Below, in pieces: positions 1 to 8,295 of a DNA stretch of 55,180 bases. Positions within the stretch are counted from its first letter, which is position 1. The number at the start of each line of letters is the position of its first letter. The stretch lies in assembly GCA_944390115.1 (NCBI GenBank), contig CALXOW010000102.1, positions 1 to 55,180 on the forward strand, in the 5' to 3' direction. Made by a program: the position numbers and the translations under genes. This stretch comes from an uncultured Anaerobiospirillum sp. Its GTDB lineage: Bacteria; Pseudomonadota; Gammaproteobacteria; Enterobacterales; Succinivibrionaceae. The notes beneath the pieces are model-generated. The model was not told the DNA's origin. It did not search any database and saw nothing but the letters and a program-made list of their open reading frames with translations.

Positions 1-97
1 TTAAAGAACCCACACAGATTGTCATTCTTATCGATTTTCAAAGAACCCCAAAGCGCTGGGCTTTGGTTTTTGTCAGCACCTCAGTGCGTGACAGCGG
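1..97 (-). other. 5' leader of a ribosomal RNA operon (boxB/boxA-like)
   Basis: Read on the minus strand, positions 23-9 give GACAATCTGTGTGGG. This is the same as the stretch that follows boxA in the E. coli rrn leader as I recall it. A boxA-like GTTCTTTGAAAA lies at about 36-48, and a second GGTTCTTTAA lies at 1-10. A hairpin (CCAAAGC/GCTTTGG, 46-66) sits just upstream like boxB. The 16S gene itself would lie beyond the left edge. Its place directly after murI matches the E. coli murI-rrnB order. Confidence 0.75.
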
Positions 98-103
98 AAA
101 CGT

Positions 104-131
104 ATTTTAGAGATTTTTGCGTCAGGGTCAA
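104..131 (-). promoter_or_regulatory. rRNA operon promoter, proximal (P2-like)
   Basis: Minus-strand -35 TTGACC (126-131), 16-nt spacer, -10 TAAAAT (104-109). An A/T-rich stretch at about 134-158, just upstream of the -35 box, could act as an UP element. Transcription would start near 97 and run into the leader with boxA. Confidence 0.7.
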
Positions 132-195
132 CACCCAATTTCAACTTTTTTTCTAAAAACGCAACAAAACCAGCGCAAAACCTGATTTTTACGCC

Positions 196-224
196 ATTTT
201 AATCAAGCAACATTTTATCGTCAA
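196..224 (-). promoter_or_regulatory. rRNA operon promoter, distal (P1-like)
   Basis: On the minus strand a -35 TTGACG (219-224) is followed by a 17-nt spacer and a -10 TAAAAT (196-201). It lies 92 bp upstream of a second promoter, and both point toward an rRNA leader at the window edge. The tandem arrangement is like P1/P2 of enterobacterial rrn operons. The assignment rests on the leader downstream. Confidence 0.65.
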
Positions 225-399
225 CCAATTTCCCAGATTAGCATTCAGGCCCATTTAGCCCTCAAATCACCCCTCCAGCCCCCAAAAACGCAGCTCTCCA
301 TCCCCGACCAGCCCTGCTGACAGACGTGAAAAAAGTAAGAGAAAAACTTGCAAGCACCTACCCAAGCTACCAACAAGCTGAAAGCAAGCTAACAACTAG

Positions 400-1542
400 C
401 TAAACCAGCGCCAACGACTGCACCTGCTGGAATCCAAAATAGGAGAAGGTGGCAGCAAACTGCGCGCGCTGAGCCTCAGGCACGCTCCCGGTGTACCACG
501 CGACCCAGGCCCCAGGAGTTACCGCATTAAGGAGCGGATCCTGTGCCCCATTAGGAGCGCCACGATACCCCAGCTCGACCTCCAAGCTTTCTTGCTTTTG
601 CGCCAGCACGTAGGCCACGCGCCGTCCAATCGCAGCGCCCGAGTCCACCAAGGTGATATCAGGCCCTAAGAGCGCGGCGATATCAGCCCGCAACAGAGGA
701 AAGTGGGTGCACCCTAACACCACCACATCAGGTTGCTCGCAATGAGGTAAATCCATGATCGGAGCCAAAATCGCTTTGAGCTCCGGCAGCTTGCTTGCTG
801 GTAACTGCAAACGCGGCGTCTCAATGTCCTCACCCTGCGCGGCCATACGCTGGGTCGCAGTACGCTGCTCGGCGGTACCATGTGCCGCTGTGACTTCATC
901 GAGCAAACATTGCTCGGCCAGCCAAACCAGCTCGACCGTGCCCATGCGCATGACCTCACAATCAGCGGCAAAGTTAGCAATCAAACGCTGGGTATAAGCA
1001 CGCTGCACCGTACCAGGGGTAGCCAGCAAGGCAATTTTGCGCTTGCGGCTCAATTGACCGGCGGTCTTGATCGCTGGCACTACCCCCACAATCGGAATAC
1101 GGCTAAAGTGCGGTCTAATTTGATCGAGTACCACAGTACTGGCGGTATTGCAGGCAATGACGATGAGGTCCGGCGCCAGCACAGCGCTCACCCGACTAAG
1201 CAAAGTCTCAACGCGCGCCACCAAATAGCTTTCACTCTTTTGGCCATAAGGAAAGCCCTCGTGATCAAACAGATAGTAGTAGGCAGCCCTAGGATTGAGC
1301 TTGCGCACCTCGCTTAAGACCGACAGTCCGCCCATCCCCGAGTCAAAGAACAAGATTTTGGGCACCTTCAAAGTCTTGAGACCATGCAAGCTCTTGTACG
1401 CCTTTACGATATCAACACCCCTTGAGGTATCAGGCTCCATTACAGTATCGAAAATCTTTGCGGTATCAGGGACCTTAGTGCTATCGGAAACCTTTGCAGT
1501 ATCAGGAACCTTCGCGGTGTCAGGAACCTTATTGTGTGCCAT
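400..1542 (-). CDS. murI: Glutamate racemase MurI with repeat-containing N-terminal extension
   Basis: Converts L- to D-glutamate for peptidoglycan in the cytoplasm. The conserved FDSGMGG, both catalytic cysteines (IACNTAS and VLGCTHFPLL) and the Asp/Glu racemase fold are present. The protein is 380 aa, against 260-290 usual for the family. The core begins near residue 60 (VPKILFFDSG). The first ~42 residues are six hexapeptides related to KVPDTA, and a second low-complexity insert (about residues 218-238) breaks the middle. The start at 1542 is supported by GGAG six bases upstream. A GTG at the core start lacks a comparable site, so the repeats are probably translated. Divergent from trmA; an rRNA operon follows. 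Confidence 0.93.
   Translation of the reverse strand: MAHNKVPDTAKVPDTAKVSDSTKVPDTAKIFDTVMEPDTSRGVDIVKAYKSLHGLKTLKVPKILFFDSGMGGLSVLSEVRKLNPRAAYYYLFDHEGFPYGQKSESYLVARVETLLSRVSAVLAPDLIVIACNTASTVVLDQIRPHFSRIPIVGVVPAIKTAGQLSRKRKIALLATPGTVQRAYTQRLIANFAADCEVMRMGTVELVWLAEQCLLDEVTAAHGTAEQRTATQRMAAQGEDIETPRLQLPASKLPELKAILAPIMDLPHCEQPDVVVLGCTHFPLLRADIAALLGPDITLVDSGAAIGRRVAYVLAQKQESLEVELGYRGAPNGAQDPLLNAVTPGAWVAWYTGSVPEAQRAQFAATFSYFGFQQVQSLALV
1423..1530 (-). repeat. 18-bp in-frame tandem repeats within murI
   Basis: Six degenerate 18-bp units encode KVPDTA-like hexapeptides (KVPDTA, KVPDTA, KVSDST, KVPDTA, KIFDTV, MEPDTS). A change in copy number would keep the frame, so length would vary without loss of the gene. 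Confidence 0.85.
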
Positions 1543-1623
1543 GTGCTCTCCTTACTGGCCATTTTTTGGTACCATGCGCCAGCGCCTTTGTTTCGGCTTC
1601 TTACCCCTTTGGAGTGTTTTAGC

Positions 1624-2847
1624 ATGCTTCCAACTTTACTTACTACCACTGACAAGGACAACTACAATGCTTACCTCAATGAGAAGATTGAGCATGTGGT
1701 CACTCTGATTAGCAGCACCCTCAACACTCCCGAGTCGGCCCAAGGCTATCAAGACTTTATGGCACAAACCCCGGCCGTCTATGCCTCCTTACCTGAGCAC
1801 TATCGTATGCGGGCTGAGTTTGCGGTATTTCACCACAATCATGACAGCTTTGACTTTGGTATGTATGAGCCCGGCAGCAAGCCACGCAAGATCATCTTGC
1901 TCCAAGAGTTCCCAGGCTGCACCAAGGCCATCAACTGTGCGATGGCCTGGCTCAGAAGCTATTTGCCAAGCTATCCAGTGCTGAAAACCAAGCTTTTTGG
2001 AGCGGACTTTCTGAGCAATACCAAGGGCGATGTGGTCATTAGCCTCAACTACCACAAGAAGCTCGACGAAGAATGGGTAAGTGCCGCCCAAGCCCTACTC
2101 AATGACCATCTCAAAGATGCCGTGCCAGAGGTGGCTACAGGCCAGTGCCGCTACAGCATCGTTGCTCATGCCAAGAAGCAAAAGCTGGTGGTAGGAGACG
2201 ACTTTGTCATTGAGACTATCCCCACCACTTTGCCTGATGGCACCACAAGCCAGGTCAAGCTAAAGCAAGTTGAAGGCACCTTCTCACAGCCAAACGCCAC
2301 GGCCTGCAGCGCCATGCTTTCCTTTGCTTTAAGCTGCGTCAACCACGTAGGCGCAACCCCAGCCGAGCGGCGCGACTTAATCGAGCTCTACTGCGGCTCA
2401 GGCACCTTTACGGTAGCGCTGGCCCCTTACTTTGAAAAGGTCTTTGCCACCGAAGTAGCCCGCGTCCCGACTGAGACCGCTTTCTACAATATGGAGCTCA
2501 ACGACATTCACAACATCAAGCTGGCACGCTTAAGCGCCTTGGAGGTAACTCAGGCCCTCAACAAGGAGCGCACCTTCAAGCGCCTTGAGCTCAATCAGAT
2601 CAATCTTGATGACTACCACTTTGGCACCTTGCTCATCGATCCGCCACGAGCAGGCCTACAAGATGAAGCGGCCCTTGCATTCACCGCTCGTTTTGACCGC
2701 GTGATCTACATTTCATGCGGTCCACAGTCGCTGGCCAATGATCTCAAGTACCTAACCCGTAGCCACAAGATCACCAAGGTCGCCTTCTTCGATCAGTTCC
2801 CATACACCCAGCACTTAGAAAGCGGCATCTTACTGGAGCGCCGCTAA
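1624..2847 (+). CDS. trmA: tRNA (uracil-5-)-methyltransferase TrmA
   Basis: SAM-dependent methylation of U54 in the T-loop of tRNAs. The 407-aa product has the SAM-binding motif ELYCGSGTF, the DPPRAG motif and the catalytic Cys in YISCGP near the C-terminus. E. coli TrmA is 366 aa. The reading frame is open back to 1534, but the ATG at 1624 has GGAG about 10 bases upstream and gives the family-like N-terminus. Divergent from murI; 82 bp separate the two starts. A hairpin terminator follows at 3014-3048. Confidence 0.93.
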   Translation: MLPTLLTTTDKDNYNAYLNEKIEHVVTLISSTLNTPESAQGYQDFMAQTPAVYASLPEHYRMRAEFAVFHHNHDSFDFGMYEPGSKPRKIILLQEFPGCTKAINCAMAWLRSYLPSYPVLKTKLFGADFLSNTKGDVVISLNYHKKLDEEWVSAAQALLNDHLKDAVPEVATGQCRYSIVAHAKKQKLVVGDDFVIETIPTTLPDGTTSQVKLKQVEGTFSQPNATACSAMLSFALSCVNHVGATPAERRDLIELYCGSGTFTVALAPYFEKVFATEVARVPTETAFYNMELNDIHNIKLARLSALEVTQALNKERTFKRLELNQINLDDYHFGTLLIDPPRAGLQDEAALAFTARFDRVIYISCGPQSLANDLKYLTRSHKITKVAFFDQFPYTQHLESGILLERR

Positions 2848-3013
2848 CCGCCCCACACACGGGCTCACGCGCGAGCCCGCGCCTACCGCTTGGTATCAAG
2901 CGCACTCCCCACCACCCCCAAGCCAGGATCCGTCTCAGGCCTGGCTCTCAACTCAAATCGGCGCCAGGCTCACAAGCCTGGCCCGGCCCCAAACCAAGTG
3001 CTGCGGGCAATAA

Positions 3014-3048
3014 AAAAGGCCAAAGCTGCAGCTTTGACCTTTTTGATC
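3014..3048. terminator. Bidirectional terminator between trmA and the malic enzyme gene
   Basis: AAAGGCCAAAGC and GCTTTGACCTTT form a stem with one mismatch, with A-runs before and T-runs after, between two convergent genes. Confidence 0.8.
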
Positions 3049-3113
3049 TTTTTTCTTTTAGTGGAAAAAGCGGTCCGCCTGATGGCAGGACCTGGGCTCA
3101 CCAGCAATTATGC

Positions 3114-4412
3114 TTAGAGCATGTAATTCTCTGGCATTGGAATCTGAGCTACGCCCGAATCAACAGCAGCCTGTGCGACAGCACGGGATACCTTCTTTAA
3201 GAGGCGTGGATCCATTGGCTTTGGAATGACGTAATCTGGACCAAACTCTAAGTGATCAACCTGAGCTGCCTTTACGACATCCTCAGGTACTGGCTCCTTA
3301 GCTAAGTCGCGAATAGCACGCATTGCAGCCAGCTTCATCTCGAGGTTGATAGCGGTAGCACGAACGTCTAAGGTGCCACGGAATAAGAATGGGAAGCACA
3401 GAACGTTGTTGATCTGGTTTGGATAATCCGAACGGCCAGTACCAACAATGATATCTGGACGGACGCGCTTTACCAGAGCTGGGTCAACTTCAGGATCTGG
3501 GTTCGAGCAAGCAAAGACTACAGCCTTAGGAGCTAAGCTCTTAACTTCCTCTTCGGTGACTAAGCCTGGGCCCGAAACGCCTAAGAGAATGTCAGCACCA
3601 GCGCAGGCCTCAGCTAAGGTCTTAGGGCCATTGTCGTTGATGTAACGTGGCTTCTCACCATTGTTGTACTGTGGACGATCCGAGCGGATAACGCCATGGC
3701 GATCAACCATGTAGAAGTTATCCTTCTTAGCGCCAGCAGCAATTAACAGATCCGAGCAAGCGATACCAGCGGCACCAGCACCGACGCAAACAACCTTGCA
3801 GTCCTCAAGCTTCTTGCCCTGGAGCTCAACGGCATTCATGATACCGGCGCAGGTTACGATTGCAGTACCGTGCTGATCGTCGTGGAATACTGGGACCTTG
3901 CAGCGCTTGATCAGCTCACGCTCGATCTCAAAGCACTCAGGAGCCTTGATATCCTCTAAGTTAATGCCACCGAAGGTATCAGCAATGCACTCAACCGTGG
4001 TGATGAACTCCTCAACGGTCTTGTGCTTAACTTCGATGTCAATCGCATTGATGTTAGCAAAGCGGTTAAATAAGAGGGCCTTGCCTTCCATTACCGGCTT
4101 GGATGCTAATGGGCCTAAGTTACCTAAGCCTAAGATCGCGGTGCCATTGGAGATAATAGCAACCGAGTTGCCCTTGCCAGTGTACTTGAATGCATCAGCT
4201 GGGTTGTTAGCGATCTCACGGACCGGCTCAGCAACACCTGGGCTATAAGCTAAAGTTAAATCATAAGCAGTCTCGGCAGGCTTGGTGATAACAACCTTAA
4301 TCTTGCCAGGAGTTGGCTCCTCGTGATATTTCAGAGCGGCATCATGTAGAGCTTGATGATCCAAGGTGTCCCCCTTATTGATACAACCAGTCAATCTAGC
4401 TTGAGCAACCAT
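3114..4412 (-). CDS. Malic enzyme, short form (oxaloacetate-decarboxylating)
   Basis: Oxidative decarboxylation of malate to pyruvate with NAD(P)H formation. The 432 aa cover the malic N-domain (LAYSPGVAEP, KGNSVAIISNGTAILGLGN) and the NAD-binding domain (VGAGAAGIA, FACSNPDPEVDP). It lacks the phosphotransacetylase-like C-terminal half of the ~760-aa MaeB, so it is the stand-alone form. Cofactor choice cannot be read from the sequence. The start at 4412 has an AGG about 9 bases upstream and only ~25 residues precede the conserved HEEPTPGKI. Convergent with trmA. Confidence 0.92.
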   Translation of the reverse strand: MVAQARLTGCINKGDTLDHQALHDAALKYHEEPTPGKIKVVITKPAETAYDLTLAYSPGVAEPVREIANNPADAFKYTGKGNSVAIISNGTAILGLGNLGPLASKPVMEGKALLFNRFANINAIDIEVKHKTVEEFITTVECIADTFGGINLEDIKAPECFEIERELIKRCKVPVFHDDQHGTAIVTCAGIMNAVELQGKKLEDCKVVCVGAGAAGIACSDLLIAAGAKKDNFYMVDRHGVIRSDRPQYNNGEKPRYINDNGPKTLAEACAGADILLGVSGPGLVTEEEVKSLAPKAVVFACSNPDPEVDPALVKRVRPDIIVGTGRSDYPNQINNVLCFPFLFRGTLDVRATAINLEMKLAAMRAIRDLAKEPVPEDVVKAAQVDHLEFGPDYVIPKPMDPRLLKKVSRAVAQAAVDSGVAQIPMPENYML

Positions 4413-4947
4413 AGGCTGATACCTATCACGCTAAAAGCCCTAAATGGGCCGAGCCTATGGTGCTATGAATGCAGGGCGGCGCTCAAGCGTTGACATGAGA
4501 CGCTACCACCGCTTTGTCGCACCTCAGTTTAAAGCATTGCCCTCAGGTCGGAACAGTAAATTTTGCGGCTCACGTCGTAATTTTGAAAAATTGTTTAGGG
4601 CACGGGACACTATGCCCTTTTTGCGCGCCCCCAAAGGCCCGCTTTTGCCTTTAAATAGTGCGCGGCACCCAACGCTCAGCGCCATGTGCCATTTTCCGCA
4701 AACGCTTGCGATTGTCCCAAAATTCACCGCACCTAGGACCACCATTGCACGCCCCTCAGCCCCAGCACAGTTGCTGCCACTCCCAGTAGTCCACCCCAAT
4801 CGGAGCCATTCCTAAGAGATCTCCTCCTCAAGACCACTCTACTAGGATTCCGCTTAACCACAGCACTCGATCATAAGCGCAAGCACAACTTGGTCGCGCA
4901 CGCCCCTAACAAGCAGCCCAGGCGCACGCCGCGTGCGGCCCAAAATT
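4413..4947. other. Gene-free interval upstream of the malic enzyme gene
   Basis: Open frames on both strands (4444-4815 plus, 4524-4799 minus) have no recognisable motif or good start signal, so I do not call them. The stretch must hold the malic enzyme promoter, but I cannot point to convincing -35/-10 boxes. Confidence 0.4.
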
Positions 4948-4984
4948 AAAAAGCGCTGAGATCTTGCGATCCCAGCGCTTTTTG
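4948..4984 (-). terminator. Terminator downstream of rpmE
   Basis: AAAAAGCGCTG pairs with CAGCGCTTTTT around a GATC..GATC inner stem. It is symmetric and so could work in both directions; on the minus strand it follows rpmE. Two shorter hairpins (CTGAAGC/GCTTCAG near 5011-5034 and GCCACT/AGTGGC near 5041-5064) lie between it and the rpmE stop. Confidence 0.75.
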
Positions 4985-5086
4985 CCAATTATTTGCGATG
5001 TAAGGCCGTTACCTGAAGCTGACATCACGCTTCAGACTGCGCCACTTTAAGCGGCCACAGTGGCTCTAAATTCGTAGCACACGCAA

Positions 5087-5305
5087 TTAGTGCTTTTGAG
5101 CACCCAGCATACCGAAGCGCTTCTTGAAGGCTTCTACACGGCCACCGGTGTCAACGATCTTCTGCTTGCCGGTATAGAATGGGTGGCATAAGGAGCAGAC
5201 TTCGATGTCGATGTCGTGACCAGCGGTCGAGCGGATGGTGAACTTGTTGCCGCAAGAGCAACGTACATTAACTTCTTCGTATTGTGGGTGGATATTCTTT
5301 TTCAT
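5087..5305 (-). CDS. rpmE: 50S ribosomal protein L31, zinc-binding form
   Basis: Large-subunit ribosomal protein at the subunit bridge. The 72-aa product starts MKKNIHPQY and has the four-cysteine pattern CSC...CSLC of the zinc-containing (C+) type. The frame is open 11 codons further upstream, but the Met at 5305 is the family start. A TACAAT box (5373-5378, minus) could be its -10. Divergent from priA, as in E. coli. Confidence 0.95.
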   Translation of the reverse strand: MKKNIHPQYEEVNVRCSCGNKFTIRSTAGHDIDIEVCSLCHPFYTGKQKIVDTGGRVEAFKKRFGMLGAQKH

Positions 5306-5557
5306 ACTGGACCTCAGTGCATGTCGCCATTCAGCCACAGAGATTTAGCAGATGCGCCGAACACCACATGCCATTGTAAAAAAAGCGCTTAATGGTAAAT
5401 GATTTAGCTCACAAAAACAACAACTTTTTGCGCAAAAATCACAGCTACGCGTCGCACCCGGCATTAAGCGCTCATTTTACTCAGCGGTCATTTTGCTCAC
5501 AGCCCCGCTGGGCTGTGCTAGCATGAGCTCACATTTTAGTCACAATAAGGGGGTCTT

Positions 5558-8290
5558 ATGACTGAGCGTCACAACGAGCAAGAACACCAGGCCCCAACTG
5601 TAACTGAAGCAAGTAAGGTCGGGGTTGAAGCACAAGAGGGCCAGTCCATCACTGGCTTTACCGGACTGACCTTAGACAAAGACTCAATCAATCACCGCCA
5701 CAACCTGCCCTCTCATACCCGCCTGATCAAGCTCAATGGTCCGGTTCCTGAGGGCATCTTCTATCATCCTAATGATGATAAGGCCCCATCAGCCCAGCGC
5801 CCGCGCAAGAAAGTACCTAAAGAGCAAGGCTCGCTCTACTTCGCGCCGGAGTTTGACGAGGATATTCCCTTCGGGTCGGTGACCTCTGAACCAATCCCCC
5901 AGCCTCCCAAGAAAGTAAAGAAAGCTCAGCCTCAAAAGCCCGAGCTGCCTCAGAGCGCTCCTTTGTGCCCTGCTAACTACCAGCGCCCGCACCACGAGGA
6001 CGCGGCAATCGATGCGCTCAATGAGGAAGCCTTTAATCAGCATTGCACCATTGTCCAAGTGGGGGTGAATCGCGCCCTTTATCGCAACTATGACTACAAG
6101 GTCGTGGGCTACTATGGCCCCGAAATTATCGGCTGCCGTATTGAGGTCAGCTTTGGACGCAGTAACAGCCAGAAAGATGTTGGCATTGTCGTAGGCTTAG
6201 GCGCGGGCAGTGCCTTTGCCTTTGCTCGGATCAAACCAGGCTTTTTGCTTGAGACCAAGCCCCTGATCTCACCTGACGTCTACGCTACCTTAGACTTTGC
6301 GGCCCGCTACTACCATTACCCCTTAGGCCAAAGCCTCCCGCTGGCCCTGCCTAAGCTCTTACGCGACGGCGCTGCGGCTCACTACAAAGAAATTCCCGGC
6401 ATTAAAAGCAAGGTTGAGCCTGATAAGCTCGAAGAGAGCCTCAAAAAGCTGCGCTCACCCGGCCAGCGTGACCTCTTAACATTGCTCCAACAAGGACCGA
6501 TGCGCAGCCGTGCCCTGCGTGAGCAAGGCTTTACCGCCCAACAAGAAGCCGCCTTAATTCGCCGCAATCTGGCAGCGCGCTATGACTTTGCCCAAGAACG
6601 CGAGATCCTCGACCTTAAAGCGCTCGCCCATAATGGTGAGCTCTTAGCTCATGAGCCATTGACGCTCAATGACGAACAACAAGCAGTGCTTGATGTCTTG
6701 GCGAGCAAACAAAGCTATTGCGTCTTCTTATTAAATGGCGTCACCGGCTCAGGTAAGACCGAGGTCTATCTGCAAGCCATTGAGGCGACCTTACGCCGGG
6801 GTAAAAAGGCCTTGGTGCTGGTCCCTGAAATTGCCCTGACTCCGCAGACCTTTAGGCGCTTCTATCAGCGCTTTAAGGTACCGATCGCGACCATGCACTC
6901 TAACTTGAGCAATCGTGAACGCATGGATGCCTTCTTGGATATGCACTATGGCCGGGCGGCAATCTTGATCGGCACCCGCTCCGCGCTCTTCACCTCGATT
7001 CCTGACTTAGGCCTGATTGTTATCGATGAAGAGCATGACTCGTCATTTAAGCAGGCTGACGGACTGCGCTACCACGCCCGCACCTTAGCGCTCCAGCGCG
7101 CTCAGCTCTGCAATTGCCCGGTCATCCTAGGTTCGGCGACCCCGTCCTTAGAGTCGATCTATCAGTGCATGTTAGGCAACTTTAAGCGCCTTGATTTAAG
7201 ACATCGGGCCCAAAGTGCCCGTTTGCCGGACATCACCTTAATCGACTTGCGCCAAGAGCAATTGAGTGACAGCGTGATCGCAGGCTTAGGTACCGTCCTC
7301 GAGAATGCCATTGGCTTAGCCACCGCTATGCACAATCAGGCCATCTTATTCTTAAATCGTCGCGGCTTCTCGCACTCTATGGTATGCCATGAGTGTGGGC
7401 ACATCATTGCCTGCGCCAGCTGCGATAACCAAATGACCGTGCACCGCGCCTTAGGCCAATTGCGTTGCCATATCTGCGATGCCACCATGCCGATCCCCAA
7501 CCGTTGCCCTTATTGCCAAACTGAAGACAGTCTGGTGGAAATCGGCGTGGGTACCGAGCAAGTGGAAAGCTATCTGCAAAGCCGCTTTATGGATGTAGGC
7601 ATCGAGCGCATCGACCGCGATAACATCACCTGCAAGAAGGATTTAGATCAAGCCTTAGAGCGCGTCACTACCCACAAGAGCGAAATCTTAGTGGGCACCC
7701 AAATGTTAGCTAAGGGCCACGACTTTCCTGACGTCACCTTAGTGGGCATCTTAGACGTGGACTCAGGCCTGTTCTGCGATGACTTTAGAGGCTGGGAATA
7801 CACCGCCCAGCTGATTACCCAGGTGGCAGGTCGTGCTGGACGCTCCGGCAAAAAGGGTTGTGTTTACATTCAAACCCGCTTTCCCGAGCACCCCCTGCTC
7901 ATCAACTTAGTGGCGCCGAACTTCGACTATGTGAAATTAGCCGAGCAGTTACTGGAACTGCGCTTTGAGACCAAGATGCCGCCTTACACCTATCAGGCTC
8001 ACATCATGGCCAATTCCCGCAACCGCGAGCACGCCTTTAACTGCTTGCGCCAGATTTTCAGTGCGCTCGACCATCGCCCTGACCTCTTACACAATATCTC
8101 GATCTCGCCGATTCTGCCGGACCGCATCGAAAAGCGCTTCAACCGCTTCCACTTCCATGTCAGCCTGACTGCCGCCGACCCGCAAAGCCGTGCCATCTTG
8201 CTCAACTTTATTGTGCAGCGCTATCAAGAGCTACCGGGCCCGGCGGACCTGCGCTTTGCGATCGACGTCGACCCGATCAACAATCCGTAA
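5558..8290 (+). CDS. priA: Primosomal protein N' (replication restart helicase PriA), extended N-terminus
   Basis: 3'-5' DNA helicase that reloads the replisome at stalled forks. The 910 aa show Walker A (GVTGSGKTEVYLQ, about residue 395), DEEH (Walker B), the paired zinc-binding cysteines (CHECG..CASC, CHIC..CPYC) and a helicase C-domain (GTQMLAKGHDFPDV). E. coli PriA is 732 aa. The extra ~160 residues are a polar, Pro/Lys-rich N-terminus before the DNA-binding domain that begins near VQVGVNRALYRNYDY. The start at 5558 has a strong AAGGGGG six bases upstream, so the extension seems real. Confidence 0.95.
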   Translation: MTERHNEQEHQAPTVTEASKVGVEAQEGQSITGFTGLTLDKDSINHRHNLPSHTRLIKLNGPVPEGIFYHPNDDKAPSAQRPRKKVPKEQGSLYFAPEFDEDIPFGSVTSEPIPQPPKKVKKAQPQKPELPQSAPLCPANYQRPHHEDAAIDALNEEAFNQHCTIVQVGVNRALYRNYDYKVVGYYGPEIIGCRIEVSFGRSNSQKDVGIVVGLGAGSAFAFARIKPGFLLETKPLISPDVYATLDFAARYYHYPLGQSLPLALPKLLRDGAAAHYKEIPGIKSKVEPDKLEESLKKLRSPGQRDLLTLLQQGPMRSRALREQGFTAQQEAALIRRNLAARYDFAQEREILDLKALAHNGELLAHEPLTLNDEQQAVLDVLASKQSYCVFLLNGVTGSGKTEVYLQAIEATLRRGKKALVLVPEIALTPQTFRRFYQRFKVPIATMHSNLSNRERMDAFLDMHYGRAAILIGTRSALFTSIPDLGLIVIDEEHDSSFKQADGLRYHARTLALQRAQLCNCPVILGSATPSLESIYQCMLGNFKRLDLRHRAQSARLPDITLIDLRQEQLSDSVIAGLGTVLENAIGLATAMHNQAILFLNRRGFSHSMVCHECGHIIACASCDNQMTVHRALGQLRCHICDATMPIPNRCPYCQTEDSLVEIGVGTEQVESYLQSRFMDVGIERIDRDNITCKKDLDQALERVTTHKSEILVGTQMLAKGHDFPDVTLVGILDVDSGLFCDDFRGWEYTAQLITQVAGRAGRSGKKGCVYIQTRFPEHPLLINLVAPNFDYVKLAEQLLELRFETKMPPYTYQAHIMANSRNREHAFNCLRQIFSALDHRPDLLHNISISPILPDRIEKRFNRFHFHVSLTAADPQSRAILLNFIVQRYQELPGPADLRFAIDVDPINNP

Positions 8291-8295
8291 GCAGA

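Noticed and set aside
2890-3117. 75-codon ORF after trmA
   Set aside because: It runs through the trmA terminator and has no credible start or similarity.
4444-4815. Plus-strand 123-codon ORF (with an opposing minus ORF 4524-4799)
   Set aside because: No motif, no good ribosome site, Arg/Pro/Ser-rich composition typical of chance frames in GC-rich DNA.
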